A DNA stretch of 64,000 nucleotides from Mitsuaria sp. 7 (GCF_001653795.1 NZ_CP011514.1:1844976-1908975), one strand, 5' to 3'. Shown: positions 51,973 to 63,600, numbered from the stretch's first letter. Numbers and translations are program-made. The notes: generated from the sequence alone by a model not told the origin.

Positions 51973-53394
51973 CTAGTCCGCGTCGTGCATCGAGGGCGCG
52001 ACGTCCTCCAGCGGTCTGCGCTCAGCGTCGACGCCGAAGCGCAGCGCCAGCAGGCCCGCCACGATCACGAGCACCGCACCGATGCCATAGCCGATCGCCA
52101 CGTTGCCGCGGTCTCCGCTCTCCACCAGCCACCCGAACAGCAACGGCGCCGCGAAGCCGCCCGCGCCCGTGCCGACCGCGTAGAAGATCGCGATCGCCAT
52201 CGCGCGCATCTCCAGCGGGAAGATCTCGCTGACCGTCAGGTAGGCGGAACTGGCGGCCGCGGACGCGAAGAAGAACACCGCCGACCAGCACAGCGCCTGC
52301 GACCGCGCATCGAGCACGTCTGCGAGGAAGGCGACGCCGGTAGCCGCCAGGCCGACGCCGGCCAGACCATAGGTCAGCGCGATCATGCGGCGGCGGCCGA
52401 CCCGGTCGAACAAGGGCCCCAGCAGCAGCGGTCCCAGGACGTTCCCGAGCGCGAAGGGAAAGATGTAGAGCGCCACGCGGTGGTCGGCGACGCCGTAGAA
52501 GCGCGTCAGCACCAGCGCGTAGCTGAAGAAGATCGCGTTGTAGAAGAAGGCCTGCGCCAGCATCAGCGACATGGCGACGCCGCTGCGCACGCGGTAGCGG
52601 CGCAGCAGCACGTGCAGCACCTCGCGCATCGTGGGCACGGCGCGGCGATGCTCGTTCTGTGCTGCCGGTGGGACGGACGGCAGCGGTCCGTGCTGGGCGA
52701 CGACTTCTGCCTCGATGGCGTCGATGATGCGGGAGGCCTCTTCGACACGGCCGTGACGCAGCAGCCAACGGGGACTCTCCGGAACGTGGCGACGTACCAG
52801 CATCATGCCGACCGCCAGCAGCGCGCCCATCCCGAACCCCACCCGCCAGCCTTGCACAGGGCCCAGCACGTCCGGATGCAACAGCAGGAGACTGGACGCG
52901 GCCCCCAGCGCGGCGCCGATCCAGAAACTTCCGTTGATCGCGAGGTTCACGCGGCCGCGCACGCGGGCCGGCACCAGTTCGTCGATCGCGGAGTTGATCG
53001 CGGCGTACTCGCCGCCGATGCCGAGACCGGTGACGAAGCGGCACAGCGCAAAGAAGGTGAAGTCGGTGGAGAAGGCCGTCGCCAGCGTGGCGACGGCGTA
53101 GATGGCGAGGGTCGCGAGGAACAATTTCTTGCGGCCAAGCCGGTCGGACATGCGTCCGAAGATCAATGCACCGACGATGGCGCCCGCCAGATACAGCGAC
53201 CCGGACCAGCCCACCTGGACGGCGCTGAGGCCCAGGGTGTCAGGTCTTTCCAGCACGGCGCCGACGGAGCCGACCAGCGTGACTTCAAGTCCGTCCAGGA
53301 CCCATGCCACGCCGAGCGCGAGCACCACGCGCCAGTGCCAGCGCGACCAGGGCAGCCGATCGAGCCGGCGTGCGATATCGAGGGAAGCCGTCAT
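51973..53394 (-). CDS. MFS transporter (sugar/aromatic-acid porter type)
   Basis: A 473-residue 12-TM transporter. MFS signatures are present: GRMSDRLGRKKLF between TM2 and TM3, and RFVTGLGIGGEYAAINSAIDELVPARVRG in TM4-5, typical of the metabolite:H+ symporter group. PESPRWLLRHGRVEEA follows TM6, as in sugar porters. A TTG six codons upstream is an alternative start. Substrate cannot be told. It converges on the propeller gene with an 7-bp gap. Confidence 0.9.
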   Translation of the reverse strand: MTASLDIARRLDRLPWSRWHWRVVLALGVAWVLDGLEVTLVGSVGAVLERPDTLGLSAVQVGWSGSLYLAGAIVGALIFGRMSDRLGRKKLFLATLAIYAVATLATAFSTDFTFFALCRFVTGLGIGGEYAAINSAIDELVPARVRGRVNLAINGSFWIGAALGAASSLLLLHPDVLGPVQGWRVGFGMGALLAVGMMLVRRHVPESPRWLLRHGRVEEASRIIDAIEAEVVAQHGPLPSVPPAAQNEHRRAVPTMREVLHVLLRRYRVRSGVAMSLMLAQAFFYNAIFFSYALVLTRFYGVADHRVALYIFPFALGNVLGPLLLGPLFDRVGRRRMIALTYGLAGVGLAATGVAFLADVLDARSQALCWSAVFFFASAAASSAYLTVSEIFPLEMRAMAIAIFYAVGTGAGGFAAPLLFGWLVESGDRGNVAIGYGIGAVLVIVAGLLALRFGVDAERRPLEDVAPSMHDAD

Positions 53395-53436
53395 CGACGG
53401 CAGACGCGGCAATCGGCGTTCCGGCCGCGCCTGGCG

Positions 53437-54228
53437 TCATGCAGGCTTCCAGGCTGCCGCGGCCTCTTCCCACACCTCGGGACTGCGGGCGACGAGCAAT
53501 CCCGGCTGCCGATCACCCGCGCGATACGGCGTGCCGTCCAGCCGCGCCGCGAAGCCTCCGGCTTCTGTCATGAAGAGGGTGCCCGGCGCATGGTCCCAGG
53601 CGAGCTTGCGCCAGTACAGCGTCGCGTCGAACGCGCCTTCGGCCAGAGCGGGGTATTCGGCGCCGGCGCAGTTGAGGCCGGACAGGATCTCGACGCCTGA
53701 CCAGGTCGCGACGCGATCCTGATGTTCCTGCGGCAGGAAGCGCGTCTTGACGACAGCCCGCTTCAGCCCCGGACCCGACGCGGCGTGCAGCCGCTCGGAC
53801 TCCCGCCAGGCGCCCTGCCCGCGCCGGGCGTGATGCAGCACGCCCGAGATCGGATCCAGCATCCATGCGCCCACGGTGACGCCATCCTCCAGCAGCGCCA
53901 CCATCGACGACAGCGGCTCCCTCCCGGAGATGAAGTTGAAGGTCCCGTCCAGCGGATCGACCAGCCACACGGCCCCCTCGTCGAGCTGGTCCAGCAGTTC
54001 CGGCGTCTCGGCGCATTGCTCCTCGCCGACGACGCGCGATCCGGGCACCAGCGCGCGGAGTTCGGGCGTCAGGAAGGCTTCGACGTCGCGATCGACGGTC
54101 GTGACCCACTCGCCGGGGGCCTTCTCCATCACCTCGTCGTCCGCCAGATGGCGGAAACGCGGCGCGATCCATGTCGAGGCGGCGTGGCGCAGCAGGGCGG
54201 CGACGGGGTCAGGCGTTGTCGAAGTCAT
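53437..54228 (-). CDS. inositol-monophosphatase-family phosphatase
   Basis: A 263-residue Mg-dependent, Li-sensitive-type phosphatase. Metal ligands lie in VVGEEQ (Glu), WLVDPLDGTFNFISG (Asp, Asp) and WDHAPGTLFMTEAGG (Asp). Substrate may be inositol-phosphate, histidinol-phosphate or 3'-phosphoadenosine. A lone copy with no partner gene prevents a choice. Confidence 0.9.
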   Translation of the reverse strand: MTSTTPDPVAALLRHAASTWIAPRFRHLADDEVMEKAPGEWVTTVDRDVEAFLTPELRALVPGSRVVGEEQCAETPELLDQLDEGAVWLVDPLDGTFNFISGREPLSSMVALLEDGVTVGAWMLDPISGVLHHARRGQGAWRESERLHAASGPGLKRAVVKTRFLPQEHQDRVATWSGVEILSGLNCAGAEYPALAEGAFDATLYWRKLAWDHAPGTLFMTEAGGFAARLDGTPYRAGDRQPGLLVARSPEVWEEAAAAWKPA

Positions 54229-54324
54229 CCTGGGATGCTACCCGCTGCGCCATGACCCCGAAGCGAGCCCCGGCGCCCTCAAGACCCGGCTCGCGCTAGG
54301 ATTCCACCCCTGAAGGGGTTCCAC

Positions 54325-54759
54325 ATGGTCACGACGATCAAACGCGAAGAGTTCTGTTTCCTGGTGGTCGACGATTTTTCGACCATGCGCCGCATCATTT
54401 CCGGTCTGCTGCGCGAACTCGGCTTCAAGAAGATCCTCGAAGCCGAGGACGGCAAGGCCGCGCTGCGCCAGCTCGAGCTCTCGGCCGAGTCCGGCGAGCC
54501 CATCCATTTCGTGCTCAGCGACGTGAACATGCCGGTGATGAACGGCTTCCAGCTGCTCGAGGCGCTGCGCGCCAAGCCGGAGTCCGATCCGCTGCGCAAG
54601 GTGCCGGTGCTGCTGGTCACCGCCGAGGGCCGCAAGGAAGACATCATCCGCGCCGCCCAACTCGGCGCGACCGGATACATCGTCAAGCCGTTCAACAAGG
54701 ACACGGTCGGCGACAAGATCCATCTGACGCTGAAGAACCGGAACATCCTGGTCGACTGA
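54325..54759 (+). CDS. CheY-like single-domain response regulator
   Basis: A 144-residue receiver very close to chemotaxis CheY: FCFLVVDDFSTMRRIISGLLRELGF, acceptor D66 in VLSDVNMPVMNGF, Thr99 in LLVTAEGRKED and K121 in IVKPFNKDT. It would bind the flagellar motor switch. No che or flagellar gene is beside it, so it may be an orphan copy. It carries a 10-residue N-terminal extension. Confidence 0.9.
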   Translation: MVTTIKREEFCFLVVDDFSTMRRIISGLLRELGFKKILEAEDGKAALRQLELSAESGEPIHFVLSDVNMPVMNGFQLLEALRAKPESDPLRKVPVLLVTAEGRKEDIIRAAQLGATGYIVKPFNKDTVGDKIHLTLKNRNILVD

Positions 54760-54885
54760 GTCGCGCCCGGGCGCGGCGCTCGCCAGGTGCGCGCATCGCG
54801 CGTAACGTGCGTAACCGCTTCCAGGACGCGGGGCGGCGCGGTGGCGCGAGACACTCGCGACCCTTCGTTGCTCCAGCTCCCTCGC

Positions 54886-55815
54886 ATGATCGACCGCAGG
54901 CAAACTCTCGCCGCGATGCTGGGCCCGCTGCTGATGCCGACCGCCCGGTCCATCGCCGCGCCCGTGCTGCCCGAGGCCACCGGGCCTTACGTCCTTCCCG
55001 GCACCTTCGTCCATCCGCTGCCCGATCCAGCCACGGGTCGCCGATACGAGGCCTGGATCGACCTGCCGCCGGATGCGCCCCCGACCGCCGGTCCCCGGCC
55101 GGCCGTGTTCGTGACCGACGCGCCGTACGCGTTCCCGCTCGTGCGGGCCCTTCGCAACCGCGTGGGCCAGCACGGACGCAACCTGGCCGATTTCGCCGTC
55201 GTCGGATTGGCGGGGCCAGCGGATGAATCCGCCGTGGACATGCGTTCACGCGACTACACCCCCAGCGATCCCCGGATCCGTTCCGGCCAGCCCGCCGACC
55301 GTTATGGCGCGCCGCGCTACGGCGAGGGAGCGGCCTACCTCCGGTATCTGAGCGAGGTCGCCGTGCCGGCGATCTCGGCCCGGTACCAGTTCGACCCGGA
55401 CCGCCGGGTCCTGCTTGGACATTCCTATGGCGCGCTGCTCGCGGCGCAGGTGCTGTTCGCAAGACCGACGCTGTTCAGCCACTACATCCTCGGCAGTCCG
55501 TCGTTCTGGTTCGATCGCCACCTGATGTTCGAGCGCGAAGCTGCCTACGCGAAGCAGCACAACGATCTGGCGGCCCGCGTCTTCCAGTACGTCGGCGCCT
55601 ACGAGGCCGTGGCGCCGGGTCCGCGCTTCAACAAGGAGGCCGATCTCGTCGCCGATGCACGTCGTTTCGAGGCGCTGCTGCGCAAGCGCCGCTACAAGTC
55701 ACTGCGCATCGACACGCGCGTGATGGCCGGCGAGGACCACCTCACCGTCGCGCCGGCCGGCGCGACGCTCGGCCTGCTGTGGGCGCTGCCCGGGAAAGGA
55801 CCGTACCAGGGTTGA
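54886..55815 (+). CDS. exported putative esterase (esterase D/IroE-like)
   Basis: A 309-residue alpha/beta-hydrolase. The N-terminus has a short Arg pair and hydrophobic segment (RRQTLAAMLGPLLMPTARSIAA), a likely signal, possibly Tat. The nucleophile is Ser in LLGHSYGALLAAQVL, after YQFDPDRR as in putative esterases of PF00756. The His lies in GEDHLTVAP. ATG 54886 was preferred over an earlier in-frame codon that lies in a GC-rich leader. Confidence 0.82.
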   Translation: MIDRRQTLAAMLGPLLMPTARSIAAPVLPEATGPYVLPGTFVHPLPDPATGRRYEAWIDLPPDAPPTAGPRPAVFVTDAPYAFPLVRALRNRVGQHGRNLADFAVVGLAGPADESAVDMRSRDYTPSDPRIRSGQPADRYGAPRYGEGAAYLRYLSEVAVPAISARYQFDPDRRVLLGHSYGALLAAQVLFARPTLFSHYILGSPSFWFDRHLMFEREAAYAKQHNDLAARVFQYVGAYEAVAPGPRFNKEADLVADARRFEALLRKRRYKSLRIDTRVMAGEDHLTVAPAGATLGLLWALPGKGPYQG

Positions 55816-55855
55816 CGCGATTACCATCCTCGCCATCGAACGGAGAGGATGGCGC

Positions 55856-56536
55856 ATGGGGGCCAAGACTTGGATGCTGGTCATCGCGGACGGCGACGCT
55901 CGCGAGGCGCTGGAGCGGCAGCCGGCGCTCGACCGCGACGCCTCGCGTGCGCTGGCTGAAGCGCTCTTTCCGGGGGAAACGCTCGAACTGATCGGCGAAG
56001 GCGATCTGAGCTACACCAATCCGCCGGACCCGCTGATGTTCATCGGCTGTTTTCCCGGCGTTGCCGTCATCGCGGCCAGCGAGTTCGCGATCGATCACCC
56101 TTCGCAACTGCCGGGCCGCTTCCTCGACATCGCCGGCAAGCGCCGGATCACCTTGCACGCCATGCACAGCGTGGTCGACTGGTTCGCCTTTGCCGTCTGG
56201 GAAGACGGACGCCTCATCCGCTCCCTGAGCCTGTCGCCGGACAGCGGGATCCTGGAAGACATCGGAGAGCCGCTGCCCTTCGAAGCGCCGTACTGGGCGG
56301 AACAGCCACGCGCGACCATCGATCAGGGCGACGACGCCTACCCCTTGCCCTTCCATCCACTGGAGCTTGGCGAAGAGGTCCTCCTCGCCCGATTCGGCTA
56401 CCAACTCGAGGGCCGCGCCGCAGCGAAAGTCGATCCGTTCTCCATTCCCTTGCTGCACTTCCAACGCTCAGGCATTCGACGCAGGGCGGCGCTTGAAGAA
56501 CACTCCGAGCCCACCCCCTGGTGGAAATTCTGGTGA
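55856..56536 (+). CDS. DUF6928-like conserved hypothetical protein
   Basis: A 226-residue protein. The opening MGAKTWMLVIADGDAREAL and the body with HSVVDWFAFAVWEDGRLIRSLSLSPDSGI match a widespread uncharacterised family (DUF6928-type). No signal peptide or catalytic motif is evident. The C-terminus ends in an aromatic PWWKFW. It begins 40 bp after the esterase gene. Confidence 0.75.
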   Translation: MGAKTWMLVIADGDAREALERQPALDRDASRALAEALFPGETLELIGEGDLSYTNPPDPLMFIGCFPGVAVIAASEFAIDHPSQLPGRFLDIAGKRRITLHAMHSVVDWFAFAVWEDGRLIRSLSLSPDSGILEDIGEPLPFEAPYWAEQPRATIDQGDDAYPLPFHPLELGEEVLLARFGYQLEGRAAAKVDPFSIPLLHFQRSGIRRRAALEEHSEPTPWWKFW

Positions 56537-56574
56537 CGTCGCCCCCAGACGCTGACACCCCCCGGTCGCGCGGA

Positions 56575-57069
56575 TCAGGCCTCTGATCCGGTTCGCCCGC
56601 CCAAGGCGCTCACCACCTCGTCCGGCGCCTGGACCAGCTCGATCAGCACGCCCTCCCCGCCGATCGGGAACTCGCCGCTGCTCTTCGGGTGGATGAAACA
56701 GATGTCGTGCCCCGCCGCCCCCCTTCGGATGCCGCCAGGCGCGAAACGCACGCCGTTCACGGTCATCCACTCGACGGCCTTGGGCAGATCGTCCACCCAC
56801 AGCCCGATGTGATTCAGCGGCGTCGCATGGACCGCCGGCTTCTTTTCCGGATCCAGGGGCTGCATCAGATCGACCTCGACCCGGTAGGGCCCGGCACCGA
56901 TCGTACAGATGTCCTCGTCGACGTTTTCCTGCTCCGACACAAACGAGCCTGTGATCTGCAGTCCCAGCACGTCCACCCACAACCGGCGGAGCGCCGCCTT
57001 GTCCATCCCTCCAATCGCGATCTGCTGGATGCCGAGGATCCGGTATGGCTTCGTCGTGTTCATCTTCAT
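56575..57069 (-). CDS. VOC-family (glyoxalase/methylmalonyl-CoA epimerase-like) protein
   Basis: A 164-residue vicinal-oxygen-chelate protein. Two beta-alpha-beta-beta-beta modules are visible ([24 protein letters not shown] and [25 protein letters not shown]). Metal ligands probably include His in NHIGL and Glu in LIELVQAP. Substrate is not known. Start is Met 57069 or Met 57063, and an AT-rich inverted repeat abuts it. Confidence 0.88.
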   Translation of the reverse strand: MKMNTTKPYRILGIQQIAIGGMDKAALRRLWVDVLGLQITGSFVSEQENVDEDICTIGAGPYRVEVDLMQPLDPEKKPAVHATPLNHIGLWVDDLPKAVEWMTVNGVRFAPGGIRRGAAGHDICFIHPKSSGEFPIGGEGVLIELVQAPDEVVSALGGRTGSEA

Positions 57070-57093
57070 ATTAATTGGCCATTAGTAATTAAT
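57070..57093. promoter_or_regulatory. AT-rich inverted repeat at the VOC gene start
   Basis: ATTAATT-N10-AATTAAT immediately upstream of the VOC start, in an otherwise GC-rich stretch. Shape and length fit a MarR- or TetR-type operator covering the promoter or ribosome site. Confidence 0.5.
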
Positions 57094-57349
57094 AGCGGTC
57101 GTCATACCCTCGAAACTGGACGCGACGAGGCGGCCGGAAACCCGTGAACTTATCACGACCTGTACAACTCGCCTCTGTCCAAGCCCGGAGCCAGCGCCAT
57201 GCCTTCTCGGACTTCGTTCACACCACTTACATTGCGTGACAGGACGTGATGGGACCTGTCGGCGGCTGGCCGATCCAGCCAGCGATTTGCGCCAGATTTC
57301 AGAATCGCCGCTAACTGCCGATCACCATTGAATGTCTGGCGCGTGACAG

Positions 57350-57365
57350 TCGAACGATCGTTCGA
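57350..57365. promoter_or_regulatory. 16-bp perfect palindrome
   Basis: TCGAACGATCGTTCGA is its own reverse complement. It sits 285 bp upstream of the giant gene and shares the CGAAC/GTTCG half-sites seen at 35469-35491, with a different spacer. A dimeric regulator site is plausible. Confidence 0.5.
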
Positions 57366-57607
57366 TGACCCGCTCGAATCCCTTGCCCTGGCAAGGATCT
57401 CCTCCCCCGCATTCGCGGGCTTTACGCGCGTTCTGTAACCGTGAACTGAGGCCCACTCCGGGCTCTTTTGTTCCATTCACGTTAAGCGCGGCGCCAATAA
57501 CATTTCCGGGCTCGCTCAAGTTTGTCAATCGGCGACCGAAAACCGAATGACGGCATCCGGAAGTTCGGCTGCCCGGCAACAACAAGCTGACCCAACCCCA
57601 CCTCGCG

Positions 57608-57633
57608 CCTATGGGCGCATCCGCCCCCATAGG
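57608..57633. promoter_or_regulatory. hairpin in the leader of the giant repeat gene
   Basis: CCTATGGG and CCCATAGG pair around a 10-nt loop, ending 16 bp before the ATG. In the mRNA it would stand next to the ribosome site (CGGAG), so it could affect translation; it could also be an operator. Confidence 0.5.
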
Positions 57634-57649
57634 TTCACGGAGTTCCAAG

Positions 57650-60600
57650 ATGGCATCGCTGATTACCAACCTGACGACCGACCAGATCGCCGCCCTCACG
57701 TCGACGACCCTGGCGCGCCTGACCAGCGAAGACTGGGCCGCGTTCTCCACCGAGCAGTTCCAGGCGCTGACGACGTCGCAGTTCGCCACGCTCGGCACGA
57801 AGGCGGTGTCGCTGTTCACGACGACCAACATCGCCGCCATCGAGTCCGACGACCTGCGCGCGCTGTCCACCGTGGCCGTGCAGACCTTCACCAGCGCGCA
57901 GTTGAATTCGCTGGGCTCCGATCAGTTCGGCGCAATGACGACCAAGCAGGTCGGCGCGATGACCACGCAGCAGGTCCGGAACCTGGAGTCCGACGATCTC
58001 AACGCTTTGGCCTCGGACCAGATCCGGGCGCTGAGCACGCAACAGGTCGCCGCCCTCTCCACCAGCCTGATCGGCACCCTGGCCTCCGATGATCTGCAGG
58101 CACTGAAGACCGATCAGATCAAGGCCCTGAGTTCCCAGCAAGTTCACGCCCTCTCCACCGAGGGCGTTGCCGCTCTGGCGACCCACCAGGCGGCCGCGCT
58201 GAGCAGCACCCAGGCCGCCGCGCTGACCTCCGACCAGACCGCCGCACTGACCTCGGACGCTGTGCACGCGCTGAGCACCGCCGCCGTCAAGGCGCTGGGC
58301 ACCGACCAGATCGCCGCGCTGAATTCCGACCAGATCGCCGCGCTGACCACGGCACAGATCGGCGCGTTGTCCACGCAGCAGATCCGCCAGTTGGCCAGCG
58401 ATGAGCTCGCCGCCCTGGACACCAACCAGATCCGCGCCATCACCACGCAACAGATCGCCGCGCTGACGACCGACCAACTGGCCGGCGTCAACAGCACCGA
58501 CGTGCAGGCGCTGACGACGGCGCAAGTCCGCGCGTTGAGTTCCGCCCAGATCGGCGCCTTGAGCACCGACTCGATCGAGGCGATGAGCTCCGGCCAGATC
58601 GGCGCGCTGAGCTCCACCCAGGTGAAGGGCCTGACGACCGACCAGATGGCGGCCATCGGCTCCGAGGACATGAAGGCGCTCTCGACCGCCACCATCCGCG
58701 CACTGTCGACCGACCAGGTCCAGGCGCTGAATTCCGACCAGGTGTCGGCGCTGAGCAGCACGCAGATCGGTTCCTTGACGACCGGTCAGGTCGCCGTGCT
58801 GTCGACCGATGAGTTGAACGCGCTGAGCAGCGCCCAGATCCGCGCGTTGGGCACTGCCCAGATCGCCGCGTTGTCGACCGATCAGGTCTCGGGCATGGAG
58901 TCCGCCGATGTTCAGGCGTTTACCACCGGCCAGGTTGCCGCACTGAGCTCGGCCCAGATCGCCGCGCTGTCCACCGACGCCATCGTTGCACTGACCTCCG
59001 GCCAGTTCGCAACGCTGACCTCCAAGCAACTGGCAGGTCTGTCGACCGACCAGGTCGCCGCGATCGAGTCGCAGGACTTGCGTGCGCTGTCGACGGCAGC
59101 CATCCGCTCGCTGACGACCGACCAGTTCGACGCGCTGCATTCCGACCAGGTTGCCGCGCTGTCGACCCAGCAGGTCGCCGCCCTGACGACCGGCCAGGTC
59201 CAGGCGCTGTCCAGCGACGACCTGAACGCGCTGGGCTCCGGTCAGATCCGCGCGCTCGGCACCGCCCAGGTCGCCGCGCTGTCGACTGCCCAGGTCTCCA
59301 CGATGGAAAGCGCGGACGTTCAGGCGCTCACCAGCGGCCAGGTCCAGGCGCTGAGCTCGGCCCAGGTGGGTGCGCTGTCCACAGAGAACATCGCCGCGCT
59401 GAGTTCTGCCCAGGTGGCCGCCCTCTCGACCAAGCAGATTGCCGGTCTGACGACCGACCAGGTCGCCGCCATCGAGACTGCCGATCTGCGCGCCATGTCC
59501 ACGGCTGCGATCCGCTCGTTGACGACCGACCAGTTCGACGCGTTGAACTCCGATCAGGTCGCTGCCCTGTCGACCGCCCAGGTTTCCGCGCTGACAACCG
59601 GCCAGGTCCAGGCGCTGTCCAGCGATGACCTGAACGCACTGGGTTCGGCCCAGATCCGCGCGCTGGGCACTGCCCAGATCGCCGCCCTGTCGACCGCCCA
59701 GGTCTCCACGATGGAGAGCGCCGACGTCCAGGCGCTGACCACCGCGCAGGTCGCCGCACTGAGCTCGGGCCAGATCGGCGCGCTGTCGACTGACAATGTC
59801 GCCGCGCTGAGTTCTGCACAAGTCGCCGCCCTGTCGACCAAGCAGATCGCCGGTCTGACAACCGACCAGATGGCCGCCATGGAAACGCAGGATCTGCGTG
59901 CCCTTTCCACGGCCGCGATCCGTTCGCTGACCACCGACCAATTCGACGCACTGGGCTCGGCCCAAGTCGGCGCGCTGACGACCCAACAGGTCGCCGCCCT
60001 GACGACTGGTCAGGTCCAGGCGCTCGCCAGTGACGACTTGAACGCGCTGGGTTCGGCCCAGATCCGCGCGCTCGGCACTGCCCAGGTCGCCGCCCTGTCG
60101 ACCGCCCAGGTTTCCACCATGGAAAGCGCCGACGTGCAAGCGTTGACCAGCGGCCAGGTGCAGGCGCTGAACTCCGCTCAGGTCGGCGCGCTGTCGACCG
60201 AGAACATCGTCGCCCTGACCTCCTCGCAGGTCGCCGCTCTGTCGACCAAGCAGGTCGCAGGCCTGACGACTGACCAGATGGCCGCCCTCGAAACGGGCGA
60301 CCTGAAGTCGCTGAGCACTGCGGCCATCCGTGCGCTGTCCACCGATCAGATCGCCGCGCTGGGTTCCGATCAGATCGCCGCACTGACGACCGCACAGGTC
60401 GCTGCGCTGACGACCGGCCAGATCGCCAACTTGACTTCTGACGATCTGAACGCGTTGACCAGCGCCCAGATCAAGGCCTTGTCGACCGCGCAGGTCGCGG
60501 CCCTGACGACCGCGCAAATCTCCACGATGGAGAGCAACGACGTCCAGGCGCTGTCCACGCAGCAGATCGCCGCGCTGAACTCTGACCAGGTCGGCGCGCT

Positions 60601-63600
60601 GTCGACTGAGAACATCGCTGCGCTGACCTCGCAGCAGGTCGCCCCGCTGTCGACCAAGCAGGTCGGCGGTCTGACGACCGACCAGGTGGGTGCCATCGAG
60701 ACGGTGGACGTCCGTGCGTTGTCGACCAACGCACTGCGCGCCCTGACGACGGCGCAGATCGATGCGCTGAATTCCGACCAGATCGCCGCGTTGACGACCG
60801 CTCAGGTCGCCGCGCTGACGACCGCTCAAGTCCAGGCACTGGCTTCCGATGATCTGAACGCGCTGGGCTCGGCCCAGATCCGCGCTCTGACGACCGCGCA
60901 GGTCGCCGCGTTGACCACGGGACAGGTCAATGGCATGGAATCCGCTGACGTGCAGGCCCTGACGACGGCACAGGTCGCCGCGCTGGGCTCCGCGCAAGTC
61001 GGTGCGCTGTCGACCGAAAACGTCGCCGCGCTCACCTCGGCCCAGGTGGGCGCGCTGTCGACCAAGCAGGTTGCCGGCCTGACCACTGACCAGATGGCCG
61101 CCCTGGAAACGGGAGATCTGAAGGCGTTGTCCACCGCGGCGCTTCGCGCCTTGGGCACTGACCAGATCGAGGCGCTGGGCTCTGACCAGATCGCTGCGCT
61201 GACGACCAACCAGGTCGCCTCGCTGACGACTGGCCAAGTCAGCAACCTGACCTCCGACGACCTGAACGCGCTCACGAGCGGCCAGATCAAGGCGCTGTCG
61301 ACCGCACAGGTCGCCTCACTGACGACCGGCCAGATCGCGACGATGACGAGCGAAGACGTCGCCGCGCTGACCACCGCGCAGTTGCAGTCGCTGGGCTCGG
61401 CTCAGTTCGGCGCGCTGAGCACGGACGCGATCGTCGCACTGAGCTCCGCCCAGGTGGGCGCGCTGACGACCAAGCAGGTCGCCGGACTCACCACCGACCA
61501 GATGGCCGCCATCGAAACCGGTGACCTCCGCGCGCTGAGCACGACCGCGTTGCGCGCCCTCACCACCGATCAACTGAACGCGTTGGGTACCGATCAGGTC
61601 GCCGCGTTGAACACCCTCCAGGTTTCCGCGCTGACGACTGCGCAAGTGGCCGGGTTGGCCAGCGATGATTTGAACGCGCTGAGCAGCGCACAGATCAAGG
61701 CGCTGGGCTCCGCCCAAGTGGCCGCACTGACGACCGCCCAAGTCTCGACGATGGAATCCGCCGACGTGCAGGCCCTCACCACGGCACAGGTCGCCGCGCT
61801 GGGCTCCGCGCAAGTCGGCGCGCTGAACACGGATTCGATCGTCGCGCTGACGTCGACGCAGGTCGCCGCGCTGAGCAGTAAGCAGGTCGCAGGACTGACG
61901 ACCGACCAGATCGCCGCCCTCGAGACGGGTGACCTGAAGGCGCTGTCCACCACGGCCCTGCGTGCCCTGAGCACCGACCAGATCGATGCGCTGGGTTCCG
62001 ACCAGATCGCCGCGCTGACGACCGCCCAGGTCTCGTCGCTGTCGACGGGCCAGGTCAGCAACCTGTCCTCGGACGACCTGAACGCGCTGACCAGCGGCCA
62101 GATCAAGGCGCTGACGACCCAGCAGGTCGCCGCACTGTCGACCGCACAGGTCTCGACAATGGAATCGGCCGATGTGCAAGCGCTCGCCACCGGCCAGGTC
62201 GCCGCACTGAGTTCGGCCCAAGTCGGCGCGCTGAGCACCGACTCGATCGTCGCCCTGACTTCGGGTCAAGTGGCCGCGCTGAGCAGCAAGCAGGTCGCCG
62301 GTCTGACGACCGATCAGATGGCCGCCCTGGAAACATCGGACCTGCGTGCGCTGTCCTCGACCGCCCTGCGCGCCCTGACCAGCGACCAGTTGCAGGCCCT
62401 GTCGACCGATCAGGTCCAGGCGCTGACGACCACCCAAGTCGCCGCGCTCACGACCGGCCAGGTCAGCCAGCTCGCCACCGATGACTTTGGTGCATTCACC
62501 TCCGGCCAACTGCGAGCGCTGGGCACCGCCCAGATCGCTGCGCTCGGCACCGCTCAACTCGACGCACTGAACAGCGATCAAGTCGCCGCACTGTCGACCC
62601 AGCAGGTCGCCGCGCTGACGACCGGTCAGGTCAGCAACCTGTCCTCGGACGATTTGAACGCCCTGACCAGTGGCCAGATCAAGGCGCTGACGACCCAGCA
62701 GGTCGCCTCGCTCACGACGGGCCAGATCAATACGATGGAATCAGGTGACGTCGCCGCGCTGGCGACCAACCAGATCGCCGCGCTGAGCTCGTCACAAGTC
62801 GGCGCGCTGAGCACCGAAGCCATCGTCGCGCTGACCTCTTCCCAGGTCGGGGCGCTGACGACCAAGCAGGTCGCCGGTCTGACGACCGATCAGATGGCCG
62901 CCCTGGAAACGGGTGACCTGAAGTCGCTGTCGACCGCCGCACTGCGCGCCCTGAGTACCGACCAGATCGAGGCGCTGGGCTCCGACCAGATCGCTGCGCT
63001 GACGACCGCCCAGGTCGCGTCGCTGACGACCGGCCAGGTCAGCAACCTGACCTCCGACGACCTGAACGCCCTCACGAGCGCTCAGATAAAGGCGCTGACG
63101 ACCCAGCAGGTCGCCTCGCTGACGACCGGCCAGGTCTCGACGATGACCAGCGACGACGTCGCCGCGCTGACCACCGCGCAGGTGCAGGCCCTGGGCTCCG
63201 CCCAGGTCGGCGCCCTGAGCACCGAGGCGATCGTCGCCCTGGGTTCGACGCAGGTCGCTGCGCTGACCAGCAAGCAGGTCGCCGGTCTGACGACCGACCA
63301 GATGGCCGCCCTGGAAACGGGTGACCTGAAGGCGCTGTCCACCACGGCTCTGCGTGCCTTGGGCACCGACCAGATCGATGCGCTGGATTCCGACCAGATC
63401 GCCGCGCTGACGACTGCGCAGGTCGCTTCGTTGTCGACCGGTCAGGTCAGCAACCTGTCCTCGGACGACCTGAACGCGCTGACGAGCGGCCAGATCAAGG
63501 CGTTGTCGAGCCAACAGGTCGCTTCCCTGACGACTGCGCAGGTCTCCACCATGGAAAGCGCCGACGTCGCCGCACTGACCACGCAGCAGGTCACCGCCCT

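Larger units (their letters stand above)
57094..57649. other. intergenic region before the giant repeat gene
   Basis: About 555 bp without a credible gene. It contains the 16-bp palindrome at 57350-57365 and the hairpin at 57608-57633. Composition is less GC-rich than the coding flanks, so it probably holds the promoter of the giant gene. Confidence 0.5.

Noticed and set aside
57153..57550. Short frames in the region before the giant gene
   Set aside because: No ribosome sites and no family resemblance. They overlap one another and the 16-bp palindrome.
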